Source of the DNA: Zoogloea sp016790385 | Lineage (GTDB): Bacteria; Pseudomonadota; Gammaproteobacteria; Burkholderiales; Rhodocyclaceae | NCBI RefSeq assembly: GCF_041916735.1 | Contig: NZ_JAYRYY010000001.1 | Reading direction: 5' to 3' (one strand) | DNA length: 64,000 bases | In this document: piece by piece, positions 1-8,606 of the stretch | Layout: every line of letters starts with the position of its first letter | How positions within the stretch are numbered: position 1 is the stretch's first letter | Made by a program: the position numbers and the translations under genes | The notes under the pieces: model-generated | What the model was told of the DNA's origin: nothing | What the model saw: the letters and a program-made list of their open reading frames with translations, nothing else | Databases searched by the model: none

Positions 1-1
1 T

Positions 2-280
2 TTCCATGTGGCCGATCTGGAAACCACGCCCGGCGGCTGCGTGCCGGTGGCGCTGACCGTGCCCGTCACCGCCACGCTGGTGCGCATGCGTGGCACCGAT
101 GCAGGCCCGCCGCGCTGCATTGCCCTGGCGGGGGAGGTCGGGCGACAGGCGAGCTGCACGATCTACGCGCAGCGCCCCGGGCCGTGCCGCGACTTTGCGC
201 CTTTTGCGGCCCTTGGCATCGGCGATGAAGGCTGCGCCCGGGCAAGACGCCGTCATGGATTGCCGCCTCTCGACTCGTGA
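2..280 (+). CDS. YkgJ-family cysteine-cluster protein (5' truncated)
   Basis: This is the C-terminal part of a gene whose start lies before the window; the frame is open from base 2. The translated part has the pattern of the YkgJ/CxxCxxCC zinc- or iron-chelating family: a Pro-Pro-Arg-Cys segment, then Cys-x-Ile-Tyr, Arg-Pro-x-x-Cys-Arg, and an Ala-Arg...His-Gly-Leu-Pro-Pro-Leu ending. The N-terminal Cys cluster expected for the family is outside the window. A GTG at 8 is in frame but is probably not the true start, because the visible part is too short for the family. The biochemical role of the family is poorly defined, and metal binding is inferred from its cysteines. Confidence 0.75.
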   Translation, partial: FHVADLETTPGGCVPVALTVPVTATLVRMRGTDAGPPRCIALAGEVGRQASCTIYAQRPGPCRDFAPFAALGIGDEGCARARRRHGLPPLDS

Positions 281-389
281 AAAAAGTCCGTCCTGCGGCC
301 GAAAGAGACAGTTAGTCACAAATTCTTGATGCCATTGTCAGTGCGAAGGGCTAGGCTGAGCGTCCCCCTATCAACACAAGGAGCACTTC

Positions 390-875
390 ATGGGTTTGCT
401 GAGTTTCGTGCGTGAAGCAGGTGAGAAGCTGTTCGGCCGCAAGGATGTGGAGCAGGCCAAGGCCGACAATGCCCAGGACAAGCTCGCCGAGCTGAACCAG
501 AAGGCCGCCGCGTCGATCACCGCCTACATTGCCGCCCAGGGTTTCGATACCAGCGGCCTGACGGTGGCTTTTGACGGGGCAAGCAGCACCGTGTCGGTGG
601 GCGGCGTGGTGCCCGATCAGGCCACCCGGGAAAAGGTGCTCCTGTGCTGTGGCAACGTGGATGGCGTGGAGCACGTGAACGACAGCCTCACCGTCACCAA
701 TCCCGAGCCCGAGGCCCAGTTTCATACGGTTGTTCGCGGCGACACCCTGTCGGCGATTGCCAAGACCTACTACGGCAACGCCAATTCCTACATGAAGATC
801 TTCGAGGCCAACAAGCCCATGCTGGGCCATCCGGACAAGATCTATCCGGGCCAGAAACTGCGCATTCCCGCCTGA
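390..875 (+). CDS. kbp: Kbp-like BON-LysM protein
   Basis: A 161-residue protein with an N-terminal BON domain (about residues 30-105) and a C-terminal LysM domain (about 110-160, ending in the typical Tyr-Pro-Gly-Gln-x-Leu-x-Ile-Pro). This order and length match Kbp (YgaU), a cytoplasmic potassium-binding protein of E. coli that helps growth under high external potassium. There is no signal peptide, so the LysM domain is probably not used on periplasmic peptidoglycan. A clear GGAG ribosome site (AAGGAG at 379-384) precedes the ATG. It is a single gene; a hairpin follows at 899-930. Confidence 0.85.
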   Translation: MGLLSFVREAGEKLFGRKDVEQAKADNAQDKLAELNQKAAASITAYIAAQGFDTSGLTVAFDGASSTVSVGGVVPDQATREKVLLCCGNVDGVEHVNDSLTVTNPEPEAQFHTVVRGDTLSAIAKTYYGNANSYMKIFEANKPMLGHPDKIYPGQKLRIPA

Positions 876-898
876 CGGATGTAGGCGCTTTCCGGATT

Positions 899-930
899 GG
901 CGGATCGTGTCGGCTCTGACACAATCCGCC
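899..930 (+). terminator. Hairpin downstream of kbp
   Basis: Bases 899-911 and 918-930 form a 13-bp inverted repeat with one mismatch and a 6-base loop. It lies 24 bases after the kbp stop and before the next gene. There is no U-tract, so termination is likely but weakly supported. Confidence 0.45.
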
Positions 931-970
931 CTTCCCGCAGTATTACTGCATCATTCCGGAGCCCGCCGCC

Positions 971-1189
971 ATGACCATCCGCTTTCCCGTCGAAGGTGAT
1001 TTCATCCAGCTCGATCAGCTCCTCAAGGCCGTGGGCCTGTGCGGATCGGGGGGCGAAGCCAAGCAGCGCGTGGCCGACGGAGATGTGCAGGTGGATGGTG
1101 AGATCGAGAACCGCAAGCGGGCCAAACTGCGCCCGGGCCAGCGGGTTGATTTTGCCGGGGAAACCATCGAGCTTGTGACCCAGGGCTGA
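971..1189 (+). CDS. S4-domain RNA-binding protein (YbcJ-like)
   Basis: A 72-residue protein consisting of a single S4 domain. It has the typical Phe-Ile-x-Leu-Asp-Gln-Leu-Leu-Lys opening, Gly-Gly-Glu-Ala-Lys followed by a hydrophobic turn, Val-Asp-Gly-Glu near residue 42 and an Arg-x-Lys-Leu-Arg-x-Gly segment. The length and pattern match the stand-alone YbcJ family of S4 RNA-binding proteins. A role in RNA or ribosome binding follows from the family; no specific target is visible. Confidence 0.8.
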   Translation: MTIRFPVEGDFIQLDQLLKAVGLCGSGGEAKQRVADGDVQVDGEIENRKRAKLRPGQRVDFAGETIELVTQG

Positions 1190-1207
1190 CCCGGCTGTTC
1201 GGTTTGG

Positions 1208-1816
1208 TCAGCGGTTAAGGCCTTCCGCTTCCATGGCGGCCTGCACGCTGGCGCGCGCACCCACCCGCTCCAGGTAGGCCCCCAGGCTTGGCCAGGGTGA
1301 CAGGTCCACATTGACGAGACGGCTCCACGTCAACACCGTAAACAAGTAAGCATCGGCCACCGTAAAGGTGTCGCCCGTCAGGAAGGGCCGGGTTTCAAGG
1401 GCCTGGGCTGCTAAAGGCAGTCGGCGGGCGAGGTTGGCTCGGGCGGCTTCCTTGGTGTCGTCCGTCGCGGCAGGGTTGAACAAGGGGCTGAAGCTCTTGT
1501 GCAGCTCGGTGCCGATGAAGGTCAGCCATTCCTGCACGCGAGCCCGTTCAAGGGTGCCGCAGGGCGGGGCCAGACGGCGTTCCGGCACCTGATCGGCCAG
1601 ATACTGGACGATGGCCGGGCCTTCGGTCAGCAGCTCGCCATTGCCCAGATCCAGGGCCGGGACATAGCCCTTGGGGTTGATGGTCGTGTAGTCCACCCCC
1701 GAGGCGGTCTGGCGAGTACGCAGATTCACCTTTTCGAGGCTGAAATCGAATCCGCCTTCCCGAAGCACGATATGGGGGGAGAGGGAGCATGCGCCGGGCG
1801 AAAAGTAGAGTTTCAT
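1208..1816 (-). CDS. gstA: Glutathione S-transferase (GstA-like)
   Basis: A 202-residue cytosolic glutathione transferase. The N-terminal thioredoxin-fold domain starts MKLYFSPGACSLSPH, the hallmark of beta-class bacterial enzymes in which Cys10 is the residue near the glutathione sulfur. It continues with the NPKGYVPAL cis-proline segment and an E-G-P-A-I glutathione-binding motif. The C-terminal helical domain has the usual F-T-V-A-D-A-Y capping box. It conjugates glutathione to electrophiles. It lies 21 bases downstream of ychJ on the same strand, so the two are probably cotranscribed. Confidence 0.9.
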   Translation of the reverse strand: MKLYFSPGACSLSPHIVLREGGFDFSLEKVNLRTRQTASGVDYTTINPKGYVPALDLGNGELLTEGPAIVQYLADQVPERRLAPPCGTLERARVQEWLTFIGTELHKSFSPLFNPAATDDTKEAARANLARRLPLAAQALETRPFLTGDTFTVADAYLFTVLTWSRLVNVDLSPWPSLGAYLERVGARASVQAAMEAEGLNR

Positions 1817-1837
1817 GGTTGTCTTCCTCCTGGTGGT

Positions 1838-2224
1838 TCATTTTGGGTGGATGTCGCCATCCGTATAGAGCCAGCGCCCGTCCAGCAGGACAAAGCGGCT
1901 CGTTTCATGGAGCCGGTGCGCCCGGCCCCCGATTTTGTAGCGGGCCACGAATTCAACGGTGGCATGGCTTGCGTCCACGCTCTGACACGTCTTGACCTCC
2001 AGGCCCAGCCACTTTGTGGGGCCATCGGCGGCAAGGTTCAGTGCGTCCGGGCGATGCGTCGGATGCCAGGTGGCCATGAGGTAGTCTTCGCGCCCCAAGG
2101 TGTAGGCCGTGTAGCGCGAGCGCATCAGTGCCTCGGCGCTGGGGGCCGGCTCGCCCCCTTCCAGATAAGGGCCGCAACAGTGGTCAAGATCGGCTTTGGC
2201 ACCGCAGGGGCAGGGTGAGGGCAT
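1838..2224 (-). CDS. ychJ: YchJ family protein
   Basis: A 128-residue protein with an N-terminal SEC-C-like metal-binding motif (Cys-Pro-Cys-Gly at residues 5-8, then Cys-Cys-Gly-Pro-Tyr at 16-20). An NTF2-like fold follows, carrying the Leu-Met-Arg-Ser-Arg-Tyr-Thr-Ala-Tyr and Thr-Trp-His-Pro signatures of YchJ. Many SEC-C motifs bind zinc; the molecular role of YchJ is not established. A much longer in-frame opening exists upstream, but it is the antisense shadow of the sensor kinase, so the start at 2224 is used because it begins the family domain. It is followed by gstA. Confidence 0.85.
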   Translation of the reverse strand: MPSPCPCGAKADLDHCCGPYLEGGEPAPSAEALMRSRYTAYTLGREDYLMATWHPTHRPDALNLAADGPTKWLGLEVKTCQSVDASHATVEFVARYKIGGRAHRLHETSRFVLLDGRWLYTDGDIHPK

Positions 2225-2425
2225 GGCGTGGGAAGCGGACGGGGTGAATGGTCGCCATTCTCGGTCGCCGGGATCGATTCCATCAAGGGGCCAGCCCAAA
2301 GCCCTTGAGAAAGCAGGGGCCTGGCCGATAAGTGTCGAGAACCCGCGAGGCTTGCAGAGCGGCATCCATCGGGGCATGCACATATCGAGCGGGTGCCCGA
2401 AAGCACTTTGACCAGGGAAGGAGTC

Positions 2426-4972
2426 ATGGGAATCAAGCAGTGGATGGGTGGAATTCGCGGCAAGCTGATCGGGATCTTTGTGGTGATCAAGGTGGTGCCC
2501 TTGTTGCTGCTGGCGGTGCTGGCATGGGGCATGGCCCAGCGGCTGGGGGAGGCGGTCAGCCACCAGGCCGAAACGATGGCCGAGACCATGCTGGCCACCA
2601 TCAAGGCGGTGGGGGACGAGGCCACCGGGGATGCCATCGCTGCGCTGGACGACAAGTCCCGCGAGGCCATCGAGCGCCTGACGACCGATACCGCCCGGGC
2701 GGTGGCAGCCTTTCTTTACGACCGGGATGCGGATGTATTGCAGGCCGCCCGGATCGAGCCCACGGAAGGTGCCTACCGTGACTTTCTGGTGCATCGGACG
2801 CGCATGCTCTACCGCCATGGTGCGTGGAAGCTCGCGGAAGACCGGACGCGCTGGGAGCCCGCCATGCCCGAGACCTGGGACGAGGCCTTGGCGGCGGACC
2901 CGAAGAACGCCCTGCCCGACAATGCCAAGGCTTTCAGTGCCAGACCGCCGGAGTATCTTGGTCAAGGGGAGAAGCGCCCCCTGTTCGTGGAGATGAGCTT
3001 CGTTGATCTGAAGGGCCGTGAGCGGGTCAAGGTGACGACGGGGGATCTCACCTCCCGGGAACTCCGCGACATCAGCCGACCCGAAGAGACCTTTGTGAAG
3101 GCCGAGCGCTATTGGCCCGCACTGCGCTCCCTCAAGCCCGGTGAAATCCATGTTTCCGAGGTCATCGGCGCCTATGTGGGCAGCCGTGTGATCGGCCCCT
3201 ACCTTCCGGCCACCGCCGAAAAGGCCGGGATCGCCTTCGCGCCGGAAACATCCGCCTACGCCGGCACCGAAAACCCCGTCGGCAAACCTTTCCGAGCCAT
3301 CGTCCGCTGGGCAACCCCGGTGTCCCGGGGGGGCAAGGTGGTGGGATATGTGACCCTGGCGCTCGATCATGACCACATCCGTCAGTTTACCGACCGCATC
3401 AAGCCCACCGATGCGCGCTACACCCCGATCAGCGACGCCATTGTGGGCAACTACGCCTTCATGTGGGATCACCACAGCCGGGCCATCTCCCATCCCCGTG
3501 ACTATTTCATCCCGGGCTACGACCCCGCCACCGGCGAGCCGGTGACCCCCTGGCTGGATCAGTCCCTGTACGAAGCGTGGCAGGCTTCGGGCAAGCCCTC
3601 GCGGGAGTTTCTCGAAACGGTGCCCCCCTTCGACAAGCAGTCACTCAAGAAGAAACCGGCCGCGGCCATGGTAAAGGCCGGCACGGTGGCCCTCGATTGC
3701 CGTTATCTCAACTTCTCGCCCCAGTGTGCCGGCTGGAACCAGCTCACCGAACAGGGTGGTTCGGGCTCTTTTGTCATCTTCTTCTCGGGGCTTTGGAAAC
3801 TCACCACGGCCGCGGCCATTCCCTACTACACAGGGCAATATGGCGGTTCCCGCCGCGGTTTCGGCTTTGTCACCATCGGCGCCAATGTGGACGATTTTCA
3901 CCGCGCCGCCACCGAATCGGCCAAGCGTATCGGGCTGACCATCGCCGAACGGGACGAGACCTTCCAGGCCCAGCGCGCGGGCCTTCTGGAAGCCATCAAG
4001 CACAACCTCGCCCAAACCGCCGCCGCATTGTCTCTGTCTACCTTGCTGATGGTCGTTCTGGTGATCGTTGTGGCAATCTGGATGGCCCAGTTCATCACGC
4101 GCCGCATCACCAACATGATTCACGGGCTGGGCCAGTTTCAGCAGGGCGATCTGTCCCACCGCCTGGAGGTCCGGTCTGCGGATGAGATGGGTCAGCTGGC
4201 GAGATCCTTCAACAGCATGGCCGATGAAGTGCAGCTTTCATTCACCCGCTCGGAAGAGGCCCGAGCCCGCGCCGAGGAGGCCAACAAGCTGAAATCGGAT
4301 TTCCTCGCCAGCATGTCCCATGAACTGCGCACCCCCCTCAATGGCATCCTGGGCTACTCCGAACTGCTCCAGCTTGAGCTGATCGACCCGGAGAAGCAGC
4401 TTTACGCCGCCACCATCCACAACTCCGGGCAGCACCTGCTGGACATCGTGAATGATCTGCTGGATCTGGCGAAGATCGAAGCCGGACGCATCGAGCTCAA
4501 GCTTCAGCCCCAGGAGGTGGTCGGGCTGGCCAACGAACTCACCGGCACCCACCGGGCCCATGCCCAGACCAAGGGACTCGGCCTGACGCTGAGTGTGGAG
4601 GAGGGCGTTCCGGCCAGCGTGGTGATGGATGTGCAGCGAGTACGTCAGATTCTCAACAATCTCTTGAACAATGCGATCAAGTTCACTGACAATGGGCGGA
4701 TCGACATGGTCGTTCGGGTGGAAGGCTCAAAGCTCGCCTTCGATGTTTCGGACACCGGGCGAGGCATCCCCCGGGAATGCCAGGATCAGATTTTTGAGAA
4801 ATTCCGTCAATTGGATCAATTCGTCACCAGGGAACATGAGGGGACCGGCCTGGGACTGGCCCTGGCGCGCGAACTCGCGCATCTTCTGGGCGGCGACATC
4901 ACGGTTGATTCCCGCTTGGGTGAAGGCTCCACCTTCACCTTGTACCTGCCGCTTGATCGGCCTACTGCCTGA
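2426..4972 (+). CDS. Membrane sensor histidine kinase with large periplasmic domain
   Basis: An 848-residue kinase. A first membrane helix (about residues 10-34) is followed by a periplasmic sensor region of nearly 500 residues, probably double-Cache-like. A second helix comes next (about 535-560), then HAMP, a HisKA dimerisation/phosphoacceptor domain with His632 in the motif SHELRTPLN, and a HATPase domain with intact N, G1 (DTGRGIP), F and G2 (GTGLGLALA) boxes. The start at 2426 has AAGGAG just upstream and directly begins the membrane anchor. An in-frame ATG at 2393 would add 11 residues. It lacks an attached receiver; the separate receiver at 4991 is its likely partner. The ligand is unknown. 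Confidence 0.85.
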   Translation: MGIKQWMGGIRGKLIGIFVVIKVVPLLLLAVLAWGMAQRLGEAVSHQAETMAETMLATIKAVGDEATGDAIAALDDKSREAIERLTTDTARAVAAFLYDRDADVLQAARIEPTEGAYRDFLVHRTRMLYRHGAWKLAEDRTRWEPAMPETWDEALAADPKNALPDNAKAFSARPPEYLGQGEKRPLFVEMSFVDLKGRERVKVTTGDLTSRELRDISRPEETFVKAERYWPALRSLKPGEIHVSEVIGAYVGSRVIGPYLPATAEKAGIAFAPETSAYAGTENPVGKPFRAIVRWATPVSRGGKVVGYVTLALDHDHIRQFTDRIKPTDARYTPISDAIVGNYAFMWDHHSRAISHPRDYFIPGYDPATGEPVTPWLDQSLYEAWQASGKPSREFLETVPPFDKQSLKKKPAAAMVKAGTVALDCRYLNFSPQCAGWNQLTEQGGSGSFVIFFSGLWKLTTAAAIPYYTGQYGGSRRGFGFVTIGANVDDFHRAATESAKRIGLTIAERDETFQAQRAGLLEAIKHNLAQTAAALSLSTLLMVVLVIVVAIWMAQFITRRITNMIHGLGQFQQGDLSHRLEVRSADEMGQLARSFNSMADEVQLSFTRSEEARARAEEANKLKSDFLASMSHELRTPLNGILGYSELLQLELIDPEKQLYAATIHNSGQHLLDIVNDLLDLAKIEAGRIELKLQPQEVVGLANELTGTHRAHAQTKGLGLTLSVEEGVPASVVMDVQRVRQILNNLLNNAIKFTDNGRIDMVVRVEGSKLAFDVSDTGRGIPRECQDQIFEKFRQLDQFVTREHEGTGLGLALARELAHLLGGDITVDSRLGEGSTFTLYLPLDRPTA

Positions 4973-4990
4973 ACAAGGTGACCTTCACGC

Positions 4991-5377
4991 ATGAGCGATT
5001 CTTCCGCAGCAATCAAACGGGCGCTCGTCGTTGACGACAACGCCATCAACCGTCACCTCGCCGTGGCCTTCTTCAAACGGCTGGGCATTGTTGCCGAAGA
5101 GGCCGAAGACGGCCCCGCCGCCCTGGCCCGGCTTGCAGAGAAGCCCTTCGACATCGTGCTGCTCGACATCAGCATGCCCGGCATGTCGGGCGAAGAGGTT
5201 CTGGCCACCCTGCGGGCCGACGTCAGATTCAATGGTCTGCGCGTCATCGCCTATACTGCCCATGCACTGCCGGAGGAGAAGCAAAGCCTCGTGGAGGCCG
5301 GCTTCGATGATCTGCTGATCAAGCCCATCAATCTAAAGGCGGTCGAAAGCGTGCTTGGCGACTGCCTCAGATCGTGA
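4991..5377 (+). CDS. Single-domain response regulator
   Basis: A 128-residue receiver domain with all key residues: acidic pair Asp15-Asp16, phosphoacceptor Asp59 in LLDISMPGMSG, Thr89 and Lys111 (Lys-Pro). It has no output domain. It starts 18 bases after the kinase stop, so it almost certainly receives phosphate from that kinase in the same operon and acts by protein contact or as a phosphorelay intermediate. The form resembles the receiver normally fused to hybrid kinases, here as a separate gene. Confidence 0.85.
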   Translation: MSDSSAAIKRALVVDDNAINRHLAVAFFKRLGIVAEEAEDGPAALARLAEKPFDIVLLDISMPGMSGEEVLATLRADVRFNGLRVIAYTAHALPEEKQSLVEAGFDDLLIKPINLKAVESVLGDCLRS

Positions 5378-5408
5378 GCCAGGAGCCATCGTGTTTGCGG
5401 GATTTAAG

Positions 5409-5428
5409 GATTGTGCAGGCGCACAATC
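5409..5428. promoter_or_regulatory. Perfect palindrome upstream of acnB (candidate operator)
   Basis: Eight-base arms GATTGTGC and GCACAATC are separated by AGGC. The site lies 155 bases upstream of acnB and ends 15 bases before a TATAAT at 5444-5449, so a bound protein would cover the -35 region. The cognate regulator is not known. Confidence 0.5.
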
Positions 5429-5443
5429 TGATCAGAAATAAAA

Positions 5444-5449
5444 TATAAT
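5444..5449 (+). promoter_or_regulatory. Candidate -10 element of acnB
   Basis: A perfect TATAAT sits in an AT-rich patch (about 5431-5458) in otherwise GC-rich sequence upstream of acnB. No good -35 lies at 17 bases; that position is occupied by the palindrome, which would suit an activator- or repressor-controlled promoter. Confidence 0.45.
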
Positions 5450-5582
5450 ATATATAAGACTTGGTGCCGAAACTTCAGAACAAGGTGCCAGTCCATTCGG
5501 GAGAGGCGCTCCGGGCCCGAAACGGCCGGTCGCTCAAGTCAGCAAACCTGTCATGTAACCACCGTCTAGGAAGGATCTACCC

Positions 5583-8180
5583 ATGCTTGAAGCCTACCGC
5601 CAGCATGTTGCCGAGCGCGCCGCCCTCGGCATCCCGCCGCTGCCCCTGTCGAAGCAGCAAACCCAAGCCCTGGTCGAACTGCTGCAAAACCCGCCGGCCG
5701 GCGAAGAGGCTTTCCTGGTCGACCTGCTGACCCACCGCGTGCCCGCCGGCGTGGATGACGCCGCCAAGGTGAAAGCCGAGTTCCTGGCCAAGGTGGCCAA
5801 GGGTGAAGTGGCCTGCGGTCTGGTCTCCAAGGTCAAGGCCACCGAACTGCTGGGCACCATGCTCGGCGGCTATAACGTCAAGCCCCTGATCGACCTGCTC
5901 GCCGATGGCGAAACCGGTGCCGCCGCTGCCGAAGGCCTCAAGAAGACCCTGCTCGTGTTCGACTTCTTCCACGATGTGAAGGAGCTCGCCGACAAGGGCA
6001 ACGCCAACGCCAAGGCCGTGCTGCAATCCTGGGCCGACGGCGAGTGGTTCACCACCCGTCCCGCCGTCCCCGCCAGCCAGAAGCTGACCGTCTTCAAGGT
6101 CACCGGCGAAACCAATACCGACGACCTGTCGCCCGCCCCGGACGCCTGGTCCCGCCCCGACATCCCGCTGCACGCCCTGGCCATGCTCAAGAACCCGCGT
6201 CCGGGTATCGAGCCTGACGAGCCGGGCACCCGTGGCCCCCTGAAGCAGCTCGAAGCCCTGGCCGCCAAGGGCAACCTGATCGCCTACGTGGGTGACGTGG
6301 TCGGTACCGGTTCTTCCCGCAAGTCCGCCACCAACTCGGTGCTGTGGTTCACCGGCGAAGACATCCCCTTCGTCCCGAACAAGCGCTTTGGTGGCGTGTG
6401 CCTGGGCTCCAAGATTGCCCCGATCTTCTTCAACACCATGGAAGATGCCGGTGCGCTGCCCATCGAAATTGACGCCGGCCAGATGGACATGGGCGACGAG
6501 ATCGAGCTGAAGGTGGACGAAGCCTCCGGCAAGGTCACCGCCCTCAAGAACGGCACCGTGATCGCCGAATCCCAGCTCAAGACCCTCGTCATCCTCGACG
6601 AAGTCCGTGCCGGTGGCCGTATCCCCCTGATCATCGGTCGCGGCCTGACCACCAAGGCCCGTGAAGCCCTGGGTCTGCCCCCGTCCACCCTGTTCCGCCT
6701 GCCCCAGAACCCGGCCGACACCGGCGCTGGTTACTCCCTGGCGCAAAAGATGGTCGGCCGTGCCTGTGGCCTGCCCGAAGGCAAGGGCGTGCTGCCCGGC
6801 ACCTACTGCGAGCCCAAGATGACCACCGTCGGCTCCCAGGACACCACCGGCCCGATGACCCGCGACGAGCTGAAGGATCTGGCCTGTCTCGGCTTCTCCG
6901 CCGATCTGGTGATGCAGTCCTTCTGCCACACCGCCGCCTACCCGAAGCTGGTGGACGTGAAGATGCACCGCGAGCTGCCGTCCTTCATCTCCACCCGTGG
7001 CGGCGTGTCCCTGCGCCCGGGCGACGGCGTGATCCACTCCTGGCTGAACCGCCTGCTGCTGCCCGACACCGTCGGCACCGGTGGCGACTCCCACACCCGC
7101 TTCCCCATCGGCATCTCCTTCCCGGCCGGCTCCGGTCTGGTGGCCTTTGCCGCTGCCACCGGCGTGATGCCGCTGGACATGCCCGAGTCGGTGCTGGTGC
7201 GCTTCAAGGGCGAGATGCAACCGGGCATCACCCTGCGTGACCTGGTCAATGCCATCCCCCTGTACGCCATCAAGGCCGGCCTGCTGACCGTCGAGAAGAA
7301 GGGCAAGAAGAACGTCTTCTCCGGCCGCATCCTCGAAATCGAAGGTCTGCCCGATCTGAAGGTCGAGCAAGCCTTCGAGCTCTCCGATGCCGCCGCCGAG
7401 CGCTCCGCCGCCGCCTGCGCGATCGCCCTGAACAAGGAGCCGATCGTTGAGTACATGCGCTCCAACATCACTCTGATGAAGTGGATGATCGCCGAAGGCT
7501 ACGAGGATGCCCGCACCCTCAAGCGCCGCATCAAGGCCATGGAAGACTGGATCGCCAACGGCACCCTGCTGAAGGGCGACGCCAACGCCCAGTACGCCGC
7601 CGTGATCGAGATCGATCTGGCCGAAGTCACCGAGCCGATCCTGGCCTGCCCGAACGACCCGGACGATGTGAAGGTGCTGTCCGAAGTCGCCGGCGACAAG
7701 ATCGACGAAGTCTTCATCGGCTCCTGCATGACCAACATCGGTCACTTCCGTGCGGCCGGCAAGGTGCTGGAAGGCAAGTCCGACATCCCGACCCGTCTGT
7801 GGATTGCCCCGCCGACCAAGATGGATGCCCTGATCCTGACCGAAGAAGGCTACTACGGCGTGCTCGGCAAGTCTGGCGCCCGCATGGAAATGCCCGGCTG
7901 CTCCCTGTGCATGGGCAACCAGGCCCAGATCCGCAAGGGTTCCACCGCCATCTCCACCTCCACCCGCAACTTCCCGAACCGTCTGGGCATCGACACCCGT
8001 GTCTACCTGGGCTCCGCTGAACTGGCCGCCATGTGCGCCCTGGCCGGCCGGATCGTGACCAAGGAAGAGTACATGGAGCAGATCAAGGTGGTGAATGCCA
8101 AGGCTGCCGAGATCTACCGCTACATGAACTTCGACCAGATTCCGGCCTTCACTGAAGTGGCGGATACCGTCGAGATGTAA
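5583..8180 (+). CDS. acnB: Aconitate hydratase B / 2-methylisocitrate dehydratase
   Basis: An 865-residue AcnB, the usual family length (about 865). It interconverts citrate and isocitrate in the TCA cycle, and can dehydrate 2-methylisocitrate in the methylcitrate pathway. The protein begins with the AcnB-specific helical domain, then the swivelling domain, then the catalytic domains. The cluster-binding cysteines of the [4Fe-4S] centre are visible in GSCMTNIGHFR and in GCSLCMGNQA near residue 770. Codon use is strongly biased to C/G third positions, as in a highly expressed gene. It is monocistronic, with a candidate operator upstream and a strong terminator downstream. Confidence 0.97.
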   Translation: MLEAYRQHVAERAALGIPPLPLSKQQTQALVELLQNPPAGEEAFLVDLLTHRVPAGVDDAAKVKAEFLAKVAKGEVACGLVSKVKATELLGTMLGGYNVKPLIDLLADGETGAAAAEGLKKTLLVFDFFHDVKELADKGNANAKAVLQSWADGEWFTTRPAVPASQKLTVFKVTGETNTDDLSPAPDAWSRPDIPLHALAMLKNPRPGIEPDEPGTRGPLKQLEALAAKGNLIAYVGDVVGTGSSRKSATNSVLWFTGEDIPFVPNKRFGGVCLGSKIAPIFFNTMEDAGALPIEIDAGQMDMGDEIELKVDEASGKVTALKNGTVIAESQLKTLVILDEVRAGGRIPLIIGRGLTTKAREALGLPPSTLFRLPQNPADTGAGYSLAQKMVGRACGLPEGKGVLPGTYCEPKMTTVGSQDTTGPMTRDELKDLACLGFSADLVMQSFCHTAAYPKLVDVKMHRELPSFISTRGGVSLRPGDGVIHSWLNRLLLPDTVGTGGDSHTRFPIGISFPAGSGLVAFAAATGVMPLDMPESVLVRFKGEMQPGITLRDLVNAIPLYAIKAGLLTVEKKGKKNVFSGRILEIEGLPDLKVEQAFELSDAAAERSAAACAIALNKEPIVEYMRSNITLMKWMIAEGYEDARTLKRRIKAMEDWIANGTLLKGDANAQYAAVIEIDLAEVTEPILACPNDPDDVKVLSEVAGDKIDEVFIGSCMTNIGHFRAAGKVLEGKSDIPTRLWIAPPTKMDALILTEEGYYGVLGKSGARMEMPGCSLCMGNQAQIRKGSTAISTSTRNFPNRLGIDTRVYLGSAELAAMCALAGRIVTKEEYMEQIKVVNAKAAEIYRYMNFDQIPAFTEVADTVEM

Positions 8181-8225
8181 CACCTCCATGCACCTCGGCC
8201 GGATGTGAGTCCGGCCCGATGCAGC

Positions 8226-8268
8226 AAAAAGCCCCTGACCGGGAGACCGGTCAGGGGCTTTTTTTTTT
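8226..8268 (+). terminator. Rho-independent terminator of acnB
   Basis: A 17-bp perfect stem (8226-8242 with 8247-8263) and a GAGA tetraloop are followed by a run of T to 8268. This is the clearest intrinsic terminator in the window. Confidence 0.95.
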
Positions 8269-8299
8269 GTCCTGCGTTCCGGAGAAGGGGCGGGATGCG

Positions 8300-8606
8300 C
8301 TGGATGAGTCGATAGATAACGATAAAAACGATAAAAACAACTTTATATTGGCTTGGTGAGTTTTGCATTTATCGGCCTCATCGGTTGCATCACTGTCTTC
8401 AATTCAAACAAGCGCGCAGTATAAAAACGACTTAAAAACAGTAAGTTGAAAACAAAGAAACGCAAAGTAGGTACTTGTAACGTAAGTGCATGATGCCCTT
8501 TGCGTGTAAGAAAACCCCTTACGCTACGAGATAAAAACATTAAATACAAAAAATACGACATAAAACGTCAATAATGATAATATCGCTAAAACGATCACCG
8601 AACGCC
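8300..8606. promoter_or_regulatory. AT-rich intergenic region with repeated ATAAAAAC motif
   Basis: This gene-free stretch between the acnB terminator and the chemosensory operon is strikingly AT-rich. GATAAAAAC occurs at 8321-8329, 8330-8338 (direct tandem) and 8530-8538, with variants TATAAAAAC at 8420-8428 and CTTAAAAAC at 8431-8439. It probably contains the promoter of the operon and may bind a nucleoid or regulatory protein. No consensus sigma-70 or sigma-28 promoter in the right orientation was convincing. Confidence 0.5.

Noticed and set aside
5577..8189. 870-residue open frame on the minus strand across acnB
   Set aside because: It is the antisense shadow of acnB; its Gly/His/Asp/Val-rich composition reflects the third-codon bias of the real gene.
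8369..8376. TTATCGGC, complement of a sigma-28 -10 element GCCGATAA
   Set aside because: On the minus strand the required -35 is absent and no gene is transcribed leftward from there; it cannot drive the chemosensory operon.
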